This document shows, piece after piece, positions 6,943 through 14,814 of a stretch of DNA of 32,758 nucleotides (within the stretch, counting starts at the first letter, position 1; every line of letters begins with the position of its first letter). The stretch is from Akkermansia sp. (GTDB lineage Bacteria > Verrucomicrobiota > Verrucomicrobiia > Verrucomicrobiales > Akkermansiaceae). The notes under the pieces are model-generated. The model had not been told where the DNA came from, did no database searches, and saw only the letters and a list, made by a program, of their open reading frames with translations. The stretch lies in assembly GCA_017546845.1 (NCBI GenBank), contig JAFYRS010000027.1, forward strand, positions 1 through 32,758, written 5' to 3'. A program made the position numbers and the translations under genes.

Positions 6943-9381
6943 ATGGGGAAAAAACATTCTAAGAAAAATAAGCAGCAGACAAGAGCCGCCATCGCGCTGA
7001 TTCTGGGAAGCCTTGCACAGTTGCCTCTGCAGGCAGCTGACCTGGTTCCTCTGCCTGAAGATATTTTTGCCAGCAAGGAAAGCGCCAACCCCGTGCTCGA
7101 TGTCACGAATCGCGTTGTGAGCACACTTGGAGGCTCCGCCCCCGAGCTCCCGGACTCACTCCAGGTCACCAACGAAAAGGGCACCATTTCGTACGACCAC
7201 GCAGAAAACTCATTCTCCTACCAGGGCTCCAGCGAAGCGCCTATACGCCTGCGCACGGATGGAGGGTCAGACATCATGACCCCCGCCATGAAAGCAAAGC
7301 TCGACACCAACGAAGCGCTCCTCACCGGTCCCCTCACCATCTACCAGGATGAAATACTGGTGCGCGCGGATGATGGCGGCTACTACAACTGGAAAGAAAA
7401 ACGCACCTCCGTCGGCAAAGTGCGTCTGAAAGCAGGAGGTCTGCTCGTGCGAGGTTCCCGCATCGATTACAACACTGACGAAAGCGGCAAGGAATACCTT
7501 ACCGTTTACGATGCCTACGTCACCACAGAAGACGTACAGAAGCCCTCTGTCTGGATTGGAACGGACACCCTCACCATCTACCCCGGCGATTATGGCCGGA
7601 TATCCCGTCTCAGCATTGCCACAGACGAAAACGACTACACCGTTCCGGTTCTGGGCTGGTTCACCTTCTCTCACTCGCTCAACCCGCGTGAGGGATACAT
7701 GCCGGGCGCTGGCACACGTTCCCACTGGGGTACCTACCTGGAAAACAACTACGGCATCCTGTTCGGGAACCGCCGGGTCAGCGGCATGATGCCCACAGCC
7801 GATTACCTGGCCACCCTGCACCTTGACTACCGCACCCGCCGCGGACTTGCCACCGGTATTGATGTCGAGTCACTGGAGATGACCCGCAAAAATTCCAACA
7901 TGGACGGTTTGTCCATCTATTATGCAGATGACGCCGACCCCATGATTAACCCCGTTGATGGCGACCGCCTGCCCACCGACCACCGGCGTCACCGCATTGC
8001 CCTGCACGCCCTGTGGGATGTCACCCCCGAGGCTGACACCGGCTCTGACTGGCAGCTCGCAACCAACATCAACCTGCTCAGCGACAGATACATCCTGCGC
8101 GACTTCTTCCCCGACATCAGCCGCACAGATGACAAGCCGGACAACACCGTCCGGCTCGTGCGCCGCACCAGCAGCACGCAGAGCATGCTCTACACACGCT
8201 TTGCCCCCAATGACTACTATTCAACAAACGAACGCGTAGACGCATCGTTCTACCGCGTTCGCTCGGCCATTGGTAACACCGGCATCAATTACGAAACCAA
8301 CAACTCCGCCAGCCTCATGCGCCAATACCTGCCGCATGAAACACGTCTGGAGTACAAAAAACAGATTGACCGCCTGCGTGACGGAGAGCTGAAGGAATAC
8401 TACTCCCGACTCTGCAACACCCAGAGTTACTTCCGTGTCAACACAACACACGAATTCACCACCAACCTCACCGCATTCCGATTCCTGAACATCACCCCCA
8501 AGGCAGGCGGCGCCTACACGGGCTATTACGATGTGGGAGGCATTGGCTCAGACAACCGCTTCCTCGGCTATGTAAGCTGCGACTTCAATATGAAGTTCCA
8601 CAACAGCTACCCCGAGTTCAAGTGGAAATCCTTTGGTCTGAATGGGCTTAACCACCTTATCCAGCCCTATGCCACCTACTCTCAGGGCTCTATCTCTTCG
8701 TCCAATCCTCTGGTTCCGCAGATAGACACCTGGTCCAGCCTCTGGAGCGGCAATACCTCCCCCATGCCGCTTGACCTCTCCGGCTTCACCGCCATCGACA
8801 GCTGGGGTAATTGGCAGATCTGGCGTTTCGGCATGAAGAACGTGCTCACCTCGCGCATTGAGGATGACCGCGTCCGCCTCCTGCTCTGGGATACCTTTGT
8901 CGACTACAACCTCGACAATCCCAACTCCGACAGCAACTTCTCCAATCTGTACAATGTCATCCGGTTCTACCCCTCCCGAAGGCTTGAACTTTCGGCATAC
9001 ACACAGACTCCCACTATCGACAACGGTGAAGATTACCAGCAGTACGGTGTCTCCATGCGACTGATTCCCAGCTCCTGGCTGGAAACATATATATCGTACA
9101 ACTCCATCACCAACCACCCCATCCAGGAAGACGCCGATCAGTTCCACCTGCGCACCAACCTGCGTTTCAACGAAAAATACATGCTCTCTGCGCAGTGGTA
9201 CTATGATATTGATGAAGGCCGCATGCCCATTCAGCAATACTCACTGTTCCGGCACGCCGGGGCCTGGTATATCGGTGCCACCGTCTACCTCCGCGACAAC
9301 GGCGGCAAGAAAGAAACCGGGTTCGGTATAACGTTCACCCTGGGTGAAACAGGAACAGCGCTTCCCATCAACCTCTTCTGA
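6943..9381 (+). CDS. LptD-like outer-membrane beta-barrel protein
   Basis: Protein of about 812 residues, starting with a lysine-rich N-terminus and a hydrophobic signal sequence ending near LQAAD. An early region of short repeated beta stretches (LTGPLTIYQDEILVRADDGG, GGLLVRGSRIDYN) looks like the OstA/LptA-like periplasmic domain. A long barrel-type part with many aromatic strands follows (residues about 260-812), ending in Phe as in barrels inserted by the BAM complex. LptD delivers lipopolysaccharide to the outer leaflet. Similarity is by architecture and not strong, so another large barrel is possible. ATG 6943 is preferred over an upstream TTG because it gives a proper signal peptide; a TAAAAT box ends five bases before it. 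It follows the acyltransferase gene by 35 bases. Confidence 0.65.
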   Translation: MGKKHSKKNKQQTRAAIALILGSLAQLPLQAADLVPLPEDIFASKESANPVLDVTNRVVSTLGGSAPELPDSLQVTNEKGTISYDHAENSFSYQGSSEAPIRLRTDGGSDIMTPAMKAKLDTNEALLTGPLTIYQDEILVRADDGGYYNWKEKRTSVGKVRLKAGGLLVRGSRIDYNTDESGKEYLTVYDAYVTTEDVQKPSVWIGTDTLTIYPGDYGRISRLSIATDENDYTVPVLGWFTFSHSLNPREGYMPGAGTRSHWGTYLENNYGILFGNRRVSGMMPTADYLATLHLDYRTRRGLATGIDVESLEMTRKNSNMDGLSIYYADDADPMINPVDGDRLPTDHRRHRIALHALWDVTPEADTGSDWQLATNINLLSDRYILRDFFPDISRTDDKPDNTVRLVRRTSSTQSMLYTRFAPNDYYSTNERVDASFYRVRSAIGNTGINYETNNSASLMRQYLPHETRLEYKKQIDRLRDGELKEYYSRLCNTQSYFRVNTTHEFTTNLTAFRFLNITPKAGGAYTGYYDVGGIGSDNRFLGYVSCDFNMKFHNSYPEFKWKSFGLNGLNHLIQPYATYSQGSISSSNPLVPQIDTWSSLWSGNTSPMPLDLSGFTAIDSWGNWQIWRFGMKNVLTSRIEDDRVRLLLWDTFVDYNLDNPNSDSNFSNLYNVIRFYPSRRLELSAYTQTPTIDNGEDYQQYGVSMRLIPSSWLETYISYNSITNHPIQEDADQFHLRTNLRFNEKYMLSAQWYYDIDEGRMPIQQYSLFRHAGAWYIGATVYLRDNGGKKETGFGITFTLGETGTALPINLF

Positions 9382-9388
9382 CATCAGA

Positions 9389-9418
9389 ATCCCGCTCTTG
9401 AAACAGGGCGGGATTTTT
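9389..9418 (+). terminator. Rho-independent terminator after the LptD-like gene
   Basis: Stem ATCCCGC / GCGGGAT (9389-9395 with 9408-9414) followed by a run of T to 9418, starting eight bases after the stop codon. Confidence 0.88.
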
Positions 9419-9451
9419 GTATGGAATACGCAGCATGTCAAACAAGCTCTC

Positions 9452-9480
9452 TTGACATCACGCGCTCCATGTGGCATCAT
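9452..9480 (+). promoter_or_regulatory. Promoter of tRNA-Arg
   Basis: TTGACA (9452-9457, perfect consensus), 17 bases, CATCAT (9475-9480). Transcription would start near 9487, just ahead of the tRNA. Confidence 0.6.
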
Positions 9481-9494
9481 CTGTTGCGTTATGC

Positions 9495-9566
9495 GGCTCC
9501 GTCGTTCAATGGATAGGACGAAGGTTTCCGGTACCTTAGATGTGGGTTCGATTCCCGCCGGGGCTA
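9495..9566 (+). tRNA. tRNA-Arg (anticodon CCG)
   Basis: A full cloverleaf folds. The acceptor is GGCTCCG with CGGGGCT (one terminal G-U pair), the D stem GTTC/GGAC, the anticodon stem AAGGT/ACCTT around loop TTCCGGT (anticodon CCG, reading CGG), the variable loop has four bases, and the T arm is GTGGG-TTCGATT-CCCGC. The discriminator base is A and CCA is not encoded. It has its own promoter and is followed by a terminator. Confidence 0.95.
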
Positions 9567-9573
9567 TGCAGCC

Positions 9574-9602
9574 AAAAACCCGCCAATCATGGCGGGTTTT
9601 TC
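9574..9602. terminator. Bidirectional terminator between tRNA-Arg and the kinase gene
   Basis: AAAACCCGCC (9575-9584) pairs with GGCGGGTTTT (9591-9600) around a six-base loop, with A-run on the left and T-run on the right. It can end the tRNA transcript on the plus strand and the kinase transcript (stop at 9603) on the minus strand. Confidence 0.88.
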
Positions 9603-12002
9603 TTATTTAGAGGGCTGAGGAAACGGAGGGCGGGCTTTATGAGGCCTCCTGCGCATCTGGCGCATCCGTTTACGCACCTCCTCCAGGCGTTTTTCATCAT
9701 GACTGTCCAGCAGCAGAGAGATTTCCGCCTCCTGCTGGGAACGGGCGGCATCAGCCTGCGGGTGCATGGATACCAGCATGGCCAGACGCTCACGCATTTC
9801 AGGGGTGTAATCAGCACGGGAGGTGATGAGCGACAACACGCCCAGCGTCATCTCATTCTCGCGCGCGGCGCGCTCAGCGTTGCCGGCGGCAGCCAGCGCT
9901 GCAGAAAAACGATCCCTGACCGCAATATACAGCATCAGCATTTCCGAGCTGCCGGGATTATCTGCCAGCAAAGAGCGCGAGTAACGCGAGGCACGCTCCA
10001 GCATACCCACATCTGCCTTGGCGCGCGGCTGCATGCACTGCTGCACAAAAGCGCGCTTGAACAGGTGGTTTTCCGGATAACGCGCCAGCAATTCCTCCAA
10101 CAACTGCGGCACACTCCCGTTTTCCGGCAAGAGAGACTTGCGCAACGCGCGGTTCTGGGACTGCATGAGCAGCTCCACCCGGCGCATCTGTACCGTTTCA
10201 TCACCCGGCATCTGCTCCACCAGTTCATTGATGAGGGCAATCGCCTGTTTCAGGTAGCCGGTACGCTGGCGGAATCCCTCGCGGGGGGGAGCCCCCTCGC
10301 GGTTCCGGGTCTGGCGGGCCGGGCGTTCACGCCGGGGGGACCAGCGGCGCTGGTAGCGGCTGCCGGTGCTGAGCATCTGCAATGAACGCACAAGCTCCAG
10401 CCGGGCATCCGCTGCAGCAATCTCATCCAGACGCTCTACCAGGTCCTTAAGCCTGGTTTCCGCCTCAGCCTGCCGATTCTGCGCATAAAGGGCGGCAGAG
10501 AGGCCATTCACCGAGCGGACATAATCTGCCGAGCCAAAGGAAAGCAGCTGCAGAGCGCGGGTAAAATACTGTTCTGCCGTGGCGTAATCGGCCGTCTGCA
10601 GGGCAATGATGGCCAGCGTGCGGCAAGCGGAAGACATCTCATCGCCACCGGTATCTGCCAGCATGGCGATTTCCTCATAATAAGGCATGAGCTGCTGGAG
10701 CAGCTGCGCATCTGCCTTGGAGGGCTGCCAGAGGGTATTATCGCCGGAATCCCGATTGGCCATGCTGGCAAAAATCTGCTGCAGAGCGGAGTCTGCAATG
10801 GACGCATTGCGCTCTGCCAGCTGGCGCTGGCGGCTTTCGCCCACATAGCCCCACACGATGCTGCCGAACAACAGGAAAACCAGCAGCGCAGCCGCATGGC
10901 TCCACGCCGCCACCGCCGGACGCCGGCGAATCCACATGACATAACGGCGAGCCCATGTGGCAGGCCGGGCCAGCACCGGCTCTCCATTCAAATACCGCCG
11001 CAAATCCGCCGCCATGTCCGCCATGGAGGCATAGCGGTCTGCCGGGTCAAAACTGATGCTCTTGTTGATGATGGCACCCAGCTCGCCTTCCCCGCGCAGG
11101 GATTTGAGCGGTTCATTGCAGATGCGGTGAATTAGCTTACCGGGTTCGGATTCGCGGAACGCCGGGCGGTTGCTGAGCAATTCATACAGAGTCACCCCCA
11201 GGCTGTACTGGTCGCCCGCATAGGAATTTTCACCTTTCATCAAGCGCTCCGGCGGCATGTAGCGCAGCGTACCGTCATGCGTCTGCGTCACCAGCGGGGC
11301 AGATTCGCCATTGTTGAGCACCGTGGCCAGGCCAAAATCACCCACGCGCAGCACGCCGTCGGCATCCAGCAGCAGGTTGCCGGGTTTCACATCGCGGTGC
11401 AACACACCGCAGGAATGAGCGTAAGCCAGCGCCTGAGCCGCCTGCAGCCCCACGCGCGCCACGGCCTGTTCAAAGGGCTGGCCGGGAAACGCCTTGCGGA
11501 TGCAGGCAGCGTTCACCCCCTGCCCCTGCACCAGACTCATCACGTAATATCGGTAGTCGCCCTCCTGGCCGACACCAAATACCTCCACAATATTGGTATG
11601 GTGCAGCGCCGCAATCACGCGCGACTCGTTTTCAAAGGCCTCGCGGTGGCGGTCATCCGCATTCCACACCGGGGAAAGGATTTTGACGGCCACCTCCCGG
11701 TTCAGCGATTCCTGCAACGCGCGGAAGACCGTGCCCATACCGCCAGCCCCGATGCGCTCTAACAGGCGGTAGCCGCCCAGCGATTCGGGATACCGCCCGG
11801 CATGCACAGCTGCGCCATGCGTTGTCACGCTCAGGCTTTCCATTTCCTGCATGCCTTTGAGCAAATCGCGCAGCTCTTCAGCATACTCCGGATGCTCTGC
11901 GGCAAAGTCTGCCAGCGAGGGTGCTTCGCCCTTGCGCATGGCTTCCAGGTATTCCTCCACCAGCTCAGCCAGGCGTTCTTCTCTATCCGGAGTATCAGGC
12001 AT
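9603..12002 (-). CDS. Membrane Ser/Thr protein kinase with TPR-like sensor half
   Basis: PknB-type kinase of 799 residues. An N-terminal segment (ADFAAEHPEYAEELRDLL, about 31-48) typical of Planctomycetes-Verrucomicrobia kinases precedes the catalytic domain. That domain has the glycine loop GAGGMG (85-90), VAVK lysine (107), HRDVKPGN (202-209), DFGLA (222-226) and PPERL. All catalytic residues are present. A single membrane helix lies at about 365-387. The remaining 400 residues are helical TPR-like repeats with an unusual Arg/Pro-rich stretch near residues 545-580. It overlaps the ECF sigma gene by eight bases, so the two are co-expressed and the kinase probably signals to, or with, that sigma factor. 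Confidence 0.92.
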   Translation of the reverse strand: MPDTPDREERLAELVEEYLEAMRKGEAPSLADFAAEHPEYAEELRDLLKGMQEMESLSVTTHGAAVHAGRYPESLGGYRLLERIGAGGMGTVFRALQESLNREVAVKILSPVWNADDRHREAFENESRVIAALHHTNIVEVFGVGQEGDYRYYVMSLVQGQGVNAACIRKAFPGQPFEQAVARVGLQAAQALAYAHSCGVLHRDVKPGNLLLDADGVLRVGDFGLATVLNNGESAPLVTQTHDGTLRYMPPERLMKGENSYAGDQYSLGVTLYELLSNRPAFRESEPGKLIHRICNEPLKSLRGEGELGAIINKSISFDPADRYASMADMAADLRRYLNGEPVLARPATWARRYVMWIRRRPAVAAWSHAAALLVFLLFGSIVWGYVGESRQRQLAERNASIADSALQQIFASMANRDSGDNTLWQPSKADAQLLQQLMPYYEEIAMLADTGGDEMSSACRTLAIIALQTADYATAEQYFTRALQLLSFGSADYVRSVNGLSAALYAQNRQAEAETRLKDLVERLDEIAAADARLELVRSLQMLSTGSRYQRRWSPRRERPARQTRNREGAPPREGFRQRTGYLKQAIALINELVEQMPGDETVQMRRVELLMQSQNRALRKSLLPENGSVPQLLEELLARYPENHLFKRAFVQQCMQPRAKADVGMLERASRYSRSLLADNPGSSEMLMLYIAVRDRFSAALAAAGNAERAARENEMTLGVLSLITSRADYTPEMRERLAMLVSMHPQADAARSQQEAEISLLLDSHDEKRLEEVRKRMRQMRRRPHKARPPFPQPSK

Positions 12003-12573
12003 AGGGATTCTCGTGGTATACTAATTCCTGGAAACGCTTCAGCGCACGCACATAGCGGATGCTTGCAGCCTTAGGCTCAATACCCAGCACCGCAGCGCAC
12101 TCAGCATTACCCATTTCCTCAAAGTGGCGCAGTTCCAGAATCTCGCGGTCATTGGCCGAGAGCTGGGCCAGCACCCGGCGGGCCATTGCCTGCCGTTCCA
12201 GGCGCTCCAGATGCGTACGCGGGCTCGATATCGTATCGGCAAAATGAGCCCAGGCATCCGCCACGCCCTCATCATCCTCCGGGCAGCGCTCTTTCATGGC
12301 ATCGCGCTTGGCGGCAGCCAGGTGGTGGCGTTCCATGTCCGTGAGCGTCTGCAGCGCAATCCGGCGCAGCTTCACATACATGGGCACCTCCGGCTCTGAT
12401 TGCAGATAATCCAGACGTTTGCCGCAGGCCAGGTACGTTTCCTGCAACAAATCCTCTGCGCTCAACCGCCGCTGCAGGGCTGCCGGCATACGCAGCACCA
12501 GCACGCGCAGCAAGCGCTCGCGGTGCTCCTGCCACAGCTCTGCCAGCCACAGATTTGCAGGTATCTCATTCAT
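11995..12573 (-). CDS. RNA polymerase ECF-type sigma factor
   Basis: Sigma-70 family protein of 192 residues. Region 2 is visible as LSAEDLLQETYLACGKRLDYL with following helices, and region 4 as the helix-turn-helix LSANDREILELRHFEEMGNAECAAVLGI. It binds core RNA polymerase and directs it to special promoters. No anti-sigma factor is adjacent. Instead the overlapping downstream gene encodes a Ser/Thr kinase, an arrangement known for kinase-linked ECF groups of planctomycetes and relatives. ATG 12573 lies just five bases after TATACT, within the tail of the gpsA terminator. Confidence 0.9.
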   Translation of the reverse strand: MNEIPANLWLAELWQEHRERLLRVLVLRMPAALQRRLSAEDLLQETYLACGKRLDYLQSEPEVPMYVKLRRIALQTLTDMERHHLAAAKRDAMKERCPEDDEGVADAWAHFADTISSPRTHLERLERQAMARRVLAQLSANDREILELRHFEEMGNAECAAVLGIEPKAASIRYVRALKRFQELVYHENPYA

Positions 12574-12578
12574 GGTCC

Positions 12579-12584
12579 AGTATA
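12579..12584 (-). promoter_or_regulatory. Possible -10 box of the sigma-kinase operon
   Basis: Minus strand TATACT lies five bases before the sigma factor ATG and overlaps the end of the T-run of the preceding terminator. No convincing -35 is seen, so it may be an extended or alternative-sigma promoter, or chance. Confidence 0.3.
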
Positions 12585-12638
12585 AAAAAGAGGCGGTCTG
12601 TCGTTGACTTCCCTATGCAGGGGAACGCAGACCGCCGA
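12584..12638 (-). terminator. Terminator of the plsY-gpsA operon
   Basis: GGCGGTCTG (12592-12600) pairs with CAGACCGCC (12628-12636), a perfect 9-bp stem. On the minus strand a run of six T follows (12584-12589). It lies between the gpsA stop and the sigma factor start. The long loop contains CCCCTGCATAGGG, which can fold further. Confidence 0.8.
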
Positions 12639-12663
12639 AAAAATCTACAGAGTAGGACGCGCT

Positions 12664-13677
12664 TTATTCCGTCACGTTTTCCTCGCGCAGGTCGCGCACC
12701 ATGAGCTCCTGCAGCGCCTCGCTCGGGTGCTTGCCATTGTACAGGATATCATACATGGCATCCGTAATCGGCGTGCGAACACCCAGGCTGCGGGCCATCT
12801 GGAAGGTAGAGAGCGTATTCGGCACACCTTCCACCACCTGGCCAATCTGCTTCAGGCATTCATCCAACGGCATTCCCTTGGCCAGCAGGCGGCCAGCGGT
12901 CAGGTTGCGGCTGTGGTCAGAATAACAGGTCACCACCAGGTCACCCATGCCGGAAAGCCCCATGAAGGTCTCCATGCGCCCACCGCGGGCAATACCCAGA
13001 CGGGTCATTTCTGCAAGGCCGCGGGTGGAAAGCGCCGCACGGGCATTATCACCCAGCCCCAGGCCTGCGCAGATACCGCTGGCCAGAGCAAAGACATTCT
13101 TGATAGCGCCGCCAATCTGCATACCCACCACGTCGCTGCTGGTGTAGATGCGGAGGAAGCCCGTGCTCATGCGCTTCTGCACGGCCTTGGCAATCTCGAT
13201 ATCCTCGAAACCGATGAGCGTGAGGCTCGGAAGGCCCTGCACAATATCCTCTGCGTGATTCGGGCCGGAAAGCGCCCCCACGGGATATGATACATAGGAG
13301 GAGATAATTTCGCTCATGAGCAGGTTGGTGTCCTTCTCAATCCCCTTGGAACAGGTCACAATAACGGCATTCTCAGCCAGTCCCACATTGGCCAGGCTCT
13401 GCGCCACACTGCGCATCACCACACTGGGCACCACCACAATCACCAGCTCAGAACCGGCCACATCGGCCCAATCGCTCGTCACCTTCACATTCTCCGGCAG
13501 CGGGCGGGCCCCCTTGATGGGCACAAGGCTCATGCGCGTCTCGCGAATGGCGGCAGCTTCCTCCTCCTTATACGTCCAGAGCACCACTTCCCCACCATTC
13601 TGGGAGGCAGTAAAGGCCAGGGCTGTACCCCAGGCTCCGGCGCCGATGACGGCAGTCTTGTTAAAAGTACGTTCCAT
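12664..13677 (-). CDS. gpsA: Glycerol-3-phosphate dehydrogenase [NAD(P)+]
   Basis: Cytosolic enzyme of 337 residues making sn-glycerol 3-phosphate from dihydroxyacetone phosphate for phospholipids. The N-terminal NAD(P) motif is GAGAWGTALA. Family motifs GALSGPNHAEDIVQGLPSL and GGAIKNVFALASGICAGLGLGDN are present, the latter with the catalytic Lys, and GLSGMGDLVVTC follows. ATG 13677 gives the normal N-terminus; the frame stays open 17 codons upstream without support. It lies 13 bases after plsY on the same strand, a fitting pair because PlsY uses the product. Confidence 0.97.
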   Translation of the reverse strand: MERTFNKTAVIGAGAWGTALAFTASQNGGEVVLWTYKEEEAAAIRETRMSLVPIKGARPLPENVKVTSDWADVAGSELVIVVVPSVVMRSVAQSLANVGLAENAVIVTCSKGIEKDTNLLMSEIISSYVSYPVGALSGPNHAEDIVQGLPSLTLIGFEDIEIAKAVQKRMSTGFLRIYTSSDVVGMQIGGAIKNVFALASGICAGLGLGDNARAALSTRGLAEMTRLGIARGGRMETFMGLSGMGDLVVTCYSDHSRNLTAGRLLAKGMPLDECLKQIGQVVEGVPNTLSTFQMARSLGVRTPITDAMYDILYNGKHPSEALQELMVRDLREENVTE

Positions 13678-13690
13678 ATTATTCAGAAAA

Positions 13691-14338
13691 TTAATTTTTG
13701 GGAGCAAAGGCTTTCGGTTCTGTGCCATTCTTGATGCGCACCAGATTGGCGCGGTGCTTCCAGGTCACCAGCACCAGAATGAGGAAGAGCAGCCCCAGCA
13801 CCATACCATCAGCAGCGGAATATGCCCCCGTGCCGTACCAGAGCTCAATGGCAGCAGCCAGCATCATCCCCACGCCAGCCATGATGCTGGAGAAGGAGAC
13901 ATAACGGGTAATCACCATGCTGACCAGCCAGAAAAGCAACGCAGCACCACCCACCCAGGGGGAAAGAGCAAACAGGCAGCCGCCTGTGGTGGCCACACCC
14001 TTGCCGCCCTTGAACTTCAGGAAACAGGTGAAGGTGTGTCCCAGAATCAACGCAAACATCATGCCCAGGAACCAGCCCATATCGGCAGGGCTGAATGCGG
14101 CCAACTCCCCACCCAGGTGATTCTTCATGCACAGCAGCGGGACAAATCCTTTCAGGAAGTCCATCACAAATACGGGAATACCCCATCCCTTGCCTAAAAC
14201 ACGCACGGCATTGGTAGCACCGATGTTGCGCGACCCATGCTCACGCAAATCAATACCATTCAGACGCCCGGCAATGTAACCGAACGGCACAGAACCAATC
14301 AGGTAGGCTGCAACGATATACAAAATATTCTCAACCAT
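13691..14338 (-). CDS. plsY: Acyl-phosphate:glycerol-3-phosphate acyltransferase
   Basis: Polytopic inner-membrane enzyme of 215 residues that adds the first acyl chain to glycerol 3-phosphate using acyl phosphate. The signature GSVPFGYIAGRLNGIDLREHGSRNIGATNAVRVLG is complete, as are FLKGFVPL and the FKGGKGVATTGG loop. About five hydrophobic segments are visible. It is followed closely by gpsA. A GGAGG Shine-Dalgarno lies just ahead of the ATG, and a TATAAT box only eight bases upstream overlaps this zone. Confidence 0.97.
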   Translation of the reverse strand: MVENILYIVAAYLIGSVPFGYIAGRLNGIDLREHGSRNIGATNAVRVLGKGWGIPVFVMDFLKGFVPLLCMKNHLGGELAAFSPADMGWFLGMMFALILGHTFTCFLKFKGGKGVATTGGCLFALSPWVGGAALLFWLVSMVITRYVSFSSIMAGVGMMLAAAIELWYGTGAYSAADGMVLGLLFLILVLVTWKHRANLVRIKNGTEPKAFAPKN

Positions 14339-14346
14339 GTGCCTCC

Positions 14347-14374
14347 ATTATAACCCAATTTTCTGTTATTGCAA
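14347..14374 (-). promoter_or_regulatory. Predicted promoter of plsY-gpsA
   Basis: Minus strand TTGCAA (14369-14374), 16 bases, TATAAT (14347-14352), eight bases before the plsY ATG. The GGAGG Shine-Dalgarno at 14342-14346 falls inside these eight bases. It would be lost if transcription starts seven bases after the -10, so read-through from the upstream operon may supply the SD-bearing transcript. Confidence 0.5.
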
Positions 14375-14397
14375 CAGGTTTTTTAGGAAAGGTTAAA

Positions 14398-14814
14398 CTA
14401 AACCGACCAGGGAGAGGCCTGATACGCTGCATCTATGGCATCATTAAGAAGATTCCGCACCTGCGCAACATCAGAAATGCCAATAAGGCCCCGCGGCACT
14501 TTGCTGCCGTTCACCTCCTCGAAATCAAATACGATATCCCCGCCGCCATCCGGGCGTTCGTTCACCGCCTGCACCAGCCCCAGCATGAGAAACCATTCCT
14601 GCACCTCCCCGCCCTGCACCGGCAATGCCAGCACGCGCTTCGGAGTAATGGCGTACAGCATGGAGGTAAGGGCGGCGGAATCCGCCTTGCGGAACAGGCG
14701 GCTGAGCAGCCCCGTCTGCCGGGGTGGTGCAGCAGCCCCGCCCGTTCCTGTCCAGAGCGGGGTTTCGCCCTCGCGCAGCGCTGCGGCAAGGGTTTGTTGT
14801 TCAGCCGGGGTCAT
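14398..14814 (-). CDS. Conserved small protein, possible PH-like fold
   Basis: Protein of 138 residues without signal peptide or membrane helix. The start EGETPLWTGTG resembles the opening of bacterial PH-like domains, and the middle (LYAITPKRVLALPV) matches the pattern in which such domains read a strand followed by a positively charged turn. I cannot assign a function. It overlaps the aldehyde dehydrogenase gene by four bases (ATGA), so it is co-translated with it. Confidence 0.7.
   Translation of the reverse strand: MTPAEQQTLAAALREGETPLWTGTGGAAAPPRQTGLLSRLFRKADSAALTSMLYAITPKRVLALPVQGGEVQEWFLMLGLVQAVNERPDGGGDIVFDFEEVNGSKVPRGLIGISDVAQVRNLLNDAIDAAYQASPWSV

Noticed and set aside
9495..9566. 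tRNA-Arg as an integration site of a mobile element
   Set aside because: No integrase or repeat of the tRNA 3' end was seen nearby, and the flanking genes look like ordinary chromosome.
14361..14384. CTGTT...AACAG hairpin followed by T-run on the plus strand upstream of plsY
   Set aside because: The stem is only five base pairs and no plus-strand transcript is expected here. The bases overlap the predicted plsY promoter.
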